Origin: Gammaproteobacteria bacterium | GTDB lineage: Bacteria > Pseudomonadota > Gammaproteobacteria > DSM-16500 | Direction of reading: 5' to 3' | DNA length: 64,000 bases | Assembly (NCBI GenBank): GCA_019634835.1 | Contig: JAHCAO010000001.1 | Coordinates: forward strand, 372,001-436,000 | Shown: in pieces, positions 61,160 to 64,000 of the stretch | How positions within the stretch are numbered: the stretch's first letter is position 1 | How the letters are laid out: each line of letters starts with the position of its first letter | Notes under the pieces: generated by a model | Told to the model about the DNA's origin: nothing | Database searches by the model: none | Seen by the model: only the letters and a program-made list of their open reading frames with translations | Position numbers and translations under genes: made by a program

Positions 61160-62092
61160 CTAAGCTTTTTCTTGCACCAAAGAAGAATGGCGACTCTCTT
61201 TCTTTGGTTGTCCCCATCGGATAAAGTCAACGTGAACTGCTGAAGCTTCATCAATAAATCCACCCGTTAATAAATTATTGCTTAAGCACCTGGATCGGTG
61301 AGTAATACAGTCAGCAATGGGTGATTCGGGTGGAATCACGTCCATTAATGCAGAGTAAGGCACAAGCACGGTTTGTGGCCCATAAATATAAGGCGCAACT
61401 TTGCCTGTTTCAAAGGTGATTAACAACCCATTAGGTTTAATATTCCAACTGACAAAGTTTTCTAATATTGGTGTCGTTCCGTCTACTATCTTATTTTTAT
61501 TAGGTAAGCGGCGAGACAAGATATGATGTGTGTAGTGAGATAAAATATTTAGAAAATTTGAATTTGGTGAAAATAGAGTGCTTAATTCTATTTGTTCGTT
61601 TTTATCCAAGTTATAGTTTACAACGCGATGATCATGGTAAGGACGAGGCATGCCAGCAATAAAACCTTGGGTACTAAAACGTATGCTAATAATATGGTCG
61701 CGTTTGGATTTGATGTACGAGGTATTATAATCAAGATATAGATTATTCGTTATTTTATCTTTAGGCATTTTTTTCTGGTATGGTTCATGGTCTTTGACTC
61801 GTCGCCTAAACTCAGTAATTTCATCTCGCACAATTTGCAATACTAATTGATTAAAATCGTTTACACCGTCACGCTGAGTTTCGCTGGCCAATTGTGGATA
61901 AACAGATTTAATAATAATTCTGTATTTCCCGTACTCAAATTTAAGTGTTGAAACGAGATCAACATCATCATAGACATGGTATGTCATGTTATCTTCCAGG
62001 CCACTGTCTTCATCTGTGATGGCAGCAGAAGCAGGGAGCGTGAGATAACCAATTAATAATCCTGCTAATAAAATGAGTTTTAGTGGTTTCAT
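61160..62092 (-). CDS. Secreted DUF3298/RsiV-like protein
   Basis: The 310-residue protein has a signal peptide (MKPLKLILLAGLLIGYLTLPASA). The middle, IIIKSVYPQLASETQRDGVNDFNQLVLQIVRDEITEFRRRV followed by HIISIRFSTQGFIAGMPRPYHDHRVVNYNLDKNEQIELSTLF, follows the DUF4163/DUF3298 arrangement seen in RsiV-type anti-sigma factors and periplasmic relatives. The C-terminal GLLITFETGKVAPYIYGPQTVLVPYSALMDVI is DUF3298. There is no membrane helix or anti-sigma domain at the N-terminus, so this is the exported form of unknown role, possibly a glycan or lysozyme binder. Confidence 0.75.
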   Translation of the reverse strand: MKPLKLILLAGLLIGYLTLPASAAITDEDSGLEDNMTYHVYDDVDLVSTLKFEYGKYRIIIKSVYPQLASETQRDGVNDFNQLVLQIVRDEITEFRRRVKDHEPYQKKMPKDKITNNLYLDYNTSYIKSKRDHIISIRFSTQGFIAGMPRPYHDHRVVNYNLDKNEQIELSTLFSPNSNFLNILSHYTHHILSRRLPNKNKIVDGTTPILENFVSWNIKPNGLLITFETGKVAPYIYGPQTVLVPYSALMDVIPPESPIADCITHRSRCLSNNLLTGGFIDEASAVHVDFIRWGQPKKESRHSSLVQEKA

Positions 62093-62273
62093 GATGATAT
62101 CCTTATTTCACCATTTATCAGCTTAGCACCAACTTTATTAATCTGAAAATGATTATTTTTTGTTCATGTTCAGGTAGAATATGTAGCTAAGTTAGAAAAT
62201 TTTTCAGCAGAATTTTTGGAGCGTTTACAGTATGTTACTGTAACTTATTGTATTAACAAGAAGTGACAAAACA

Positions 62274-63407
62274 ATGAAACTAGCTTTTTGCCTTTTTAGG
62301 TACTTTCCCTATGGTGGGTTGCAGCGTGATTTTCTGCGTATAGCGAAGGTTTGCCAACAACGCGGGCATGAAGTCCATGTTTATACCATGTGCTGGGAAG
62401 GGGAAAATGAACCTTTGTTTCGTGTACAGATTATTCAGCCTGGTGGCTGGCAAAACCATACACGTAACGCTTCTTTTGCTGAAGTAGTCAGAGCACACTT
62501 AAACATTGAGCATTATGATCTTGTGATTGGCTTTAATAAAATGCCTTATTTAGATATGTATTATGCTGCTGATGTTTGCTATCAGTCACGTGTACAGGAT
62601 AAACGTGGGATATTGTATCGATTGTTACCGCGTTATCGGCAATTGCTAAGACTAGAAAAATCGGTATTTGGTCGTGGCAATAAAACGGAAATCATCTTGA
62701 TTTCACCATTGCAGCAGCAGGAATTTACCCACTATTATCAGACAGAAGCAGCACGTTTTCATTTGTTGCCGCCTGGTATCGCAAGAGATCGTATTGCGCC
62801 AGAAAACGCGTTGGAAATACGGGAGCAAGTAAGAAATGCCTATAAACTTACAGCAGATGATAGGTTATTGTTGCTAGTCGGTTCTGGTTTTAAAACAAAA
62901 GGTTTGGATCGTGCTATTCGAGGTTTAGCTTGTTTGCCTGATGCATTAAAAGCACATACACAATTATTTGTTATCGGCCAGGATGACGCAACTTTATTTA
63001 AGAGATTGGCTGTACGCCTTAACATCGCTAAACAAGTCCATTTTTTTGGTGGAAGAGATAATGTACGTGATTTTCTTCTTGCTGCAGACTTGCTATTACA
63101 CCCCGCTTATCATGAGAATACAGGAACAATTTTATTAGAAGCAGTTGTGTCTGGTCTTCCTGTTTTGACCGTCGATACGTGTGGTTATTCACATTATGTG
63201 AGTGAGGCCAATGTGGGAGTAGTGTTAAGATCGCCATTTCAGCAAGATGAATTTAATACTACCTTGCAAAAAATGTTACTATCTTCTAATCGCCCGCAAT
63301 GGCGGCTAAATGGACTGACTTTTGCAAAAACAGCGGACATATATGGATTACCAGAAAAGGCAGTTGATCTTATCGAACGTATCGGACAAAAACGTGTATT
63401 TGCATAA
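62274..63407 (+). CDS. waaG: Lipopolysaccharide core glucosyltransferase WaaG (GT4)
   Basis: It adds the first glucose to the heptose region of the LPS core. The protein starts MKLAFCLFRYFPYGGLQRDFLRIAKVCQQRGHEVHVYTMCWEGE, which is diagnostic of WaaG. The GT4 nucleotide-sugar motif lies near YHENTGTILLEAVVSGLPVL. It is 377 residues (E. coli 374). The stop lies inside the waaP coding region, so the two overlap. An AT-rich 180-nt gap separates it from the divergent RsiV-like gene. Confidence 0.94.
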   Translation: MKLAFCLFRYFPYGGLQRDFLRIAKVCQQRGHEVHVYTMCWEGENEPLFRVQIIQPGGWQNHTRNASFAEVVRAHLNIEHYDLVIGFNKMPYLDMYYAADVCYQSRVQDKRGILYRLLPRYRQLLRLEKSVFGRGNKTEIILISPLQQQEFTHYYQTEAARFHLLPPGIARDRIAPENALEIREQVRNAYKLTADDRLLLLVGSGFKTKGLDRAIRGLACLPDALKAHTQLFVIGQDDATLFKRLAVRLNIAKQVHFFGGRDNVRDFLLAADLLLHPAYHENTGTILLEAVVSGLPVLTVDTCGYSHYVSEANVGVVLRSPFQQDEFNTTLQKMLLSSNRPQWRLNGLTFAKTADIYGLPEKAVDLIERIGQKRVFA

Positions 63408-64000
63408 TGATGTTAAGCAATATTTATCAGCAGCTGCGCCTGCTTTTGATCAGTTGATGGCGTTGCGAGGAGAATGCTTTCGATACCAAGAAGGTCGGTT
63501 GACTCAGCGAGTGAGGCTAGGAGGAGAAAATTATTTTATTAAACAACATACTGGCGTAGGATGGAAAGAGATTTTTAAGAATTTATTTCAGTTGCGTTGG
63601 CCAGTGTTGAGTGCGAAAAATGAGAAAAATGCCATTGAAAAATTACAATCATTAGGTATATCTGTGCCTGTCATTACGGGGTTTGGCAAACGAGGCATCA
63701 ATCCAGCACGTATGGAATCTTTTATCGTAATGAAAGAGCTTAGCCCAGTGATTAGCCTTGAAGACTTATGTAAAACGTGGTGTAAGACACCACCATCTTT
63801 CATCTTAAAGCATGGTCTCATTAAAGAAGTAGCACGTATTGTACGGACTTTACATCAAAGCGGAGTGAATCACCGCGACTTATATATTTGCCATTTTTTA
63901 TTGGATATTTCAAATGGCTTAGTCTGTTCTTCTGGCAGATCTCTTACATTATATTTGATCGATTTGCATCGCGCACAAATTCGTCGCTTGACACCAGAGC
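63394..64000 (+). CDS. waaP: Lipopolysaccharide core heptose(I) kinase, cut by window edge
   Basis: It phosphorylates heptose I of the LPS inner core. Translation shows RYQEGRLTQRVRLGGENYFIKQH, WKEIFKNLFQLRWPVLSAKNEKNAI, GVNHRDLYICHFLLD (catalytic loop with HRD) and LIDLHRAQIRR. Together these match the eukaryotic-kinase-like WaaP family. The frame is open to the window end; about 202 codons are visible of about 265. The start is uncertain: a GTG at 63394 inside waaG gives the usual N-terminal length, while ATG at 63457 would be too short. The gene follows waaG as in many gammaproteobacteria. Confidence 0.93.
   Translation, partial: MYLHNDVKQYLSAAAPAFDQLMALRGECFRYQEGRLTQRVRLGGENYFIKQHTGVGWKEIFKNLFQLRWPVLSAKNEKNAIEKLQSLGISVPVITGFGKRGINPARMESFIVMKELSPVISLEDLCKTWCKTPPSFILKHGLIKEVARIVRTLHQSGVNHRDLYICHFLLDISNGLVCSSGRSLTLYLIDLHRAQIRRLTPE

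Noticed and set aside
62141-62160. Possible Fur box (GAAAATGATTATTTTT) between the RsiV-like gene and waaG
   Set aside because: The region is generally AT-rich, only part of the Fur consensus is matched, and neither neighbour is iron-related.
1-64000. CRISPR arrays, insertion sequences, tRNA or rRNA genes
   Set aside because: No regularly spaced identical repeats, no transposase-like protein and no tRNA/rRNA signature were seen; all repeats found are palindromic intergenic elements or an in-gene duplication.

Overview
The window is a compact, AT-rich, gene-dense bacterial chromosome segment of gammaproteobacterial character. The evidence is GmhB/WaaG/WaaP lipopolysaccharide core genes, hemDXY, ParC/ParE, UbiK, class 2 PyrD, PyrI and type I GMP reductase. 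Many small secreted or lysine-rich orphan proteins, a PLD-like protein with a degenerate catalytic motif, a VirK-like protein, eukaryote-like pyrimidine enzymes and a class III PHA synthase would fit a host-associated member of the Legionellales (Coxiella/Legionella relatives). That placement is inference from gene content only.

Layout. 1-1544: pckA, cut by the window edge. 2.2-11.0 kb: an almost complete de novo UMP pathway, with pyrE-pyrF divergent from carA-carB-pyrB-pyrI-pyrC; pyrD lies apart at 29.8 kb behind uvrD. CarA, CarB and PyrF read like the animal CAD and UMPS proteins, while PyrB/PyrI are of ordinary enterobacterial type. 11.1-16.1 kb (minus strand): a tight unit made of a 21-codon ORF with a strong Shine-Dalgarno, a GNAT-type acetyltransferase, a cytochrome P450 and a PaaK/CapK-type adenylating ligase, followed by a PLD-like protein. 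This looks like a small peptide- or metabolite-tailoring cluster and is the best candidate for an undescribed system. 16.2-25.5 kb: outer-membrane barrel, KAP NTPase, DUF1460 protein, stand-alone SecD-P1-like protein, a parB without a neighbouring parA, thpR and an HD phosphohydrolase. 25.7-35.8 kb: glmU, glmS, pyrD, uvrD, engB and an OPT transporter. 36.2-39.4 kb: a polyhydroxyalkanoate locus (MaoC-phosphotransacylase fusion, short PhaE-like subunit, PhaC). 39.6-43.5 kb: a 1307-residue RTX/VWA/LamG type I-secreted protein. 43.7-48.8 kb: parC, parE, nudF, ubiK. 49.0-50.5 kb: two orphan proteins, one with a 144-bp in-frame tandem duplication. 50.6-58.4 kb: hemC, VirK-like, hemD-hemX-hemY, def-fmt-rsmB. 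58.7-64.0 kb: guaC-gmhB-plsC, an RsiV-like protein, and waaG-waaP, cut by the right edge.

The second theme is palindromic repeat DNA. At least six families occupy the intergenic spaces. The most striking is a 173-nt element in three copies (9110, 43538, 58469): a conserved 69-nt core with two small hairpins sits between 52-nt arms. The middle of each arm differs completely between copies, yet each arm remains almost perfectly complementary to its partner. Other families include 186-260-nt mosaic palindromes (27074, 35806, 52220), a 178-nt palindrome (21627), a 175-nt palindrome inside the pha locus (38131), a 90-nt palindrome next to parB (23404), and a short dispersed motif that supplies the pyrC ribosome-binding site (9790). 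No tRNA, rRNA, CRISPR array or recognisable insertion sequence was found.
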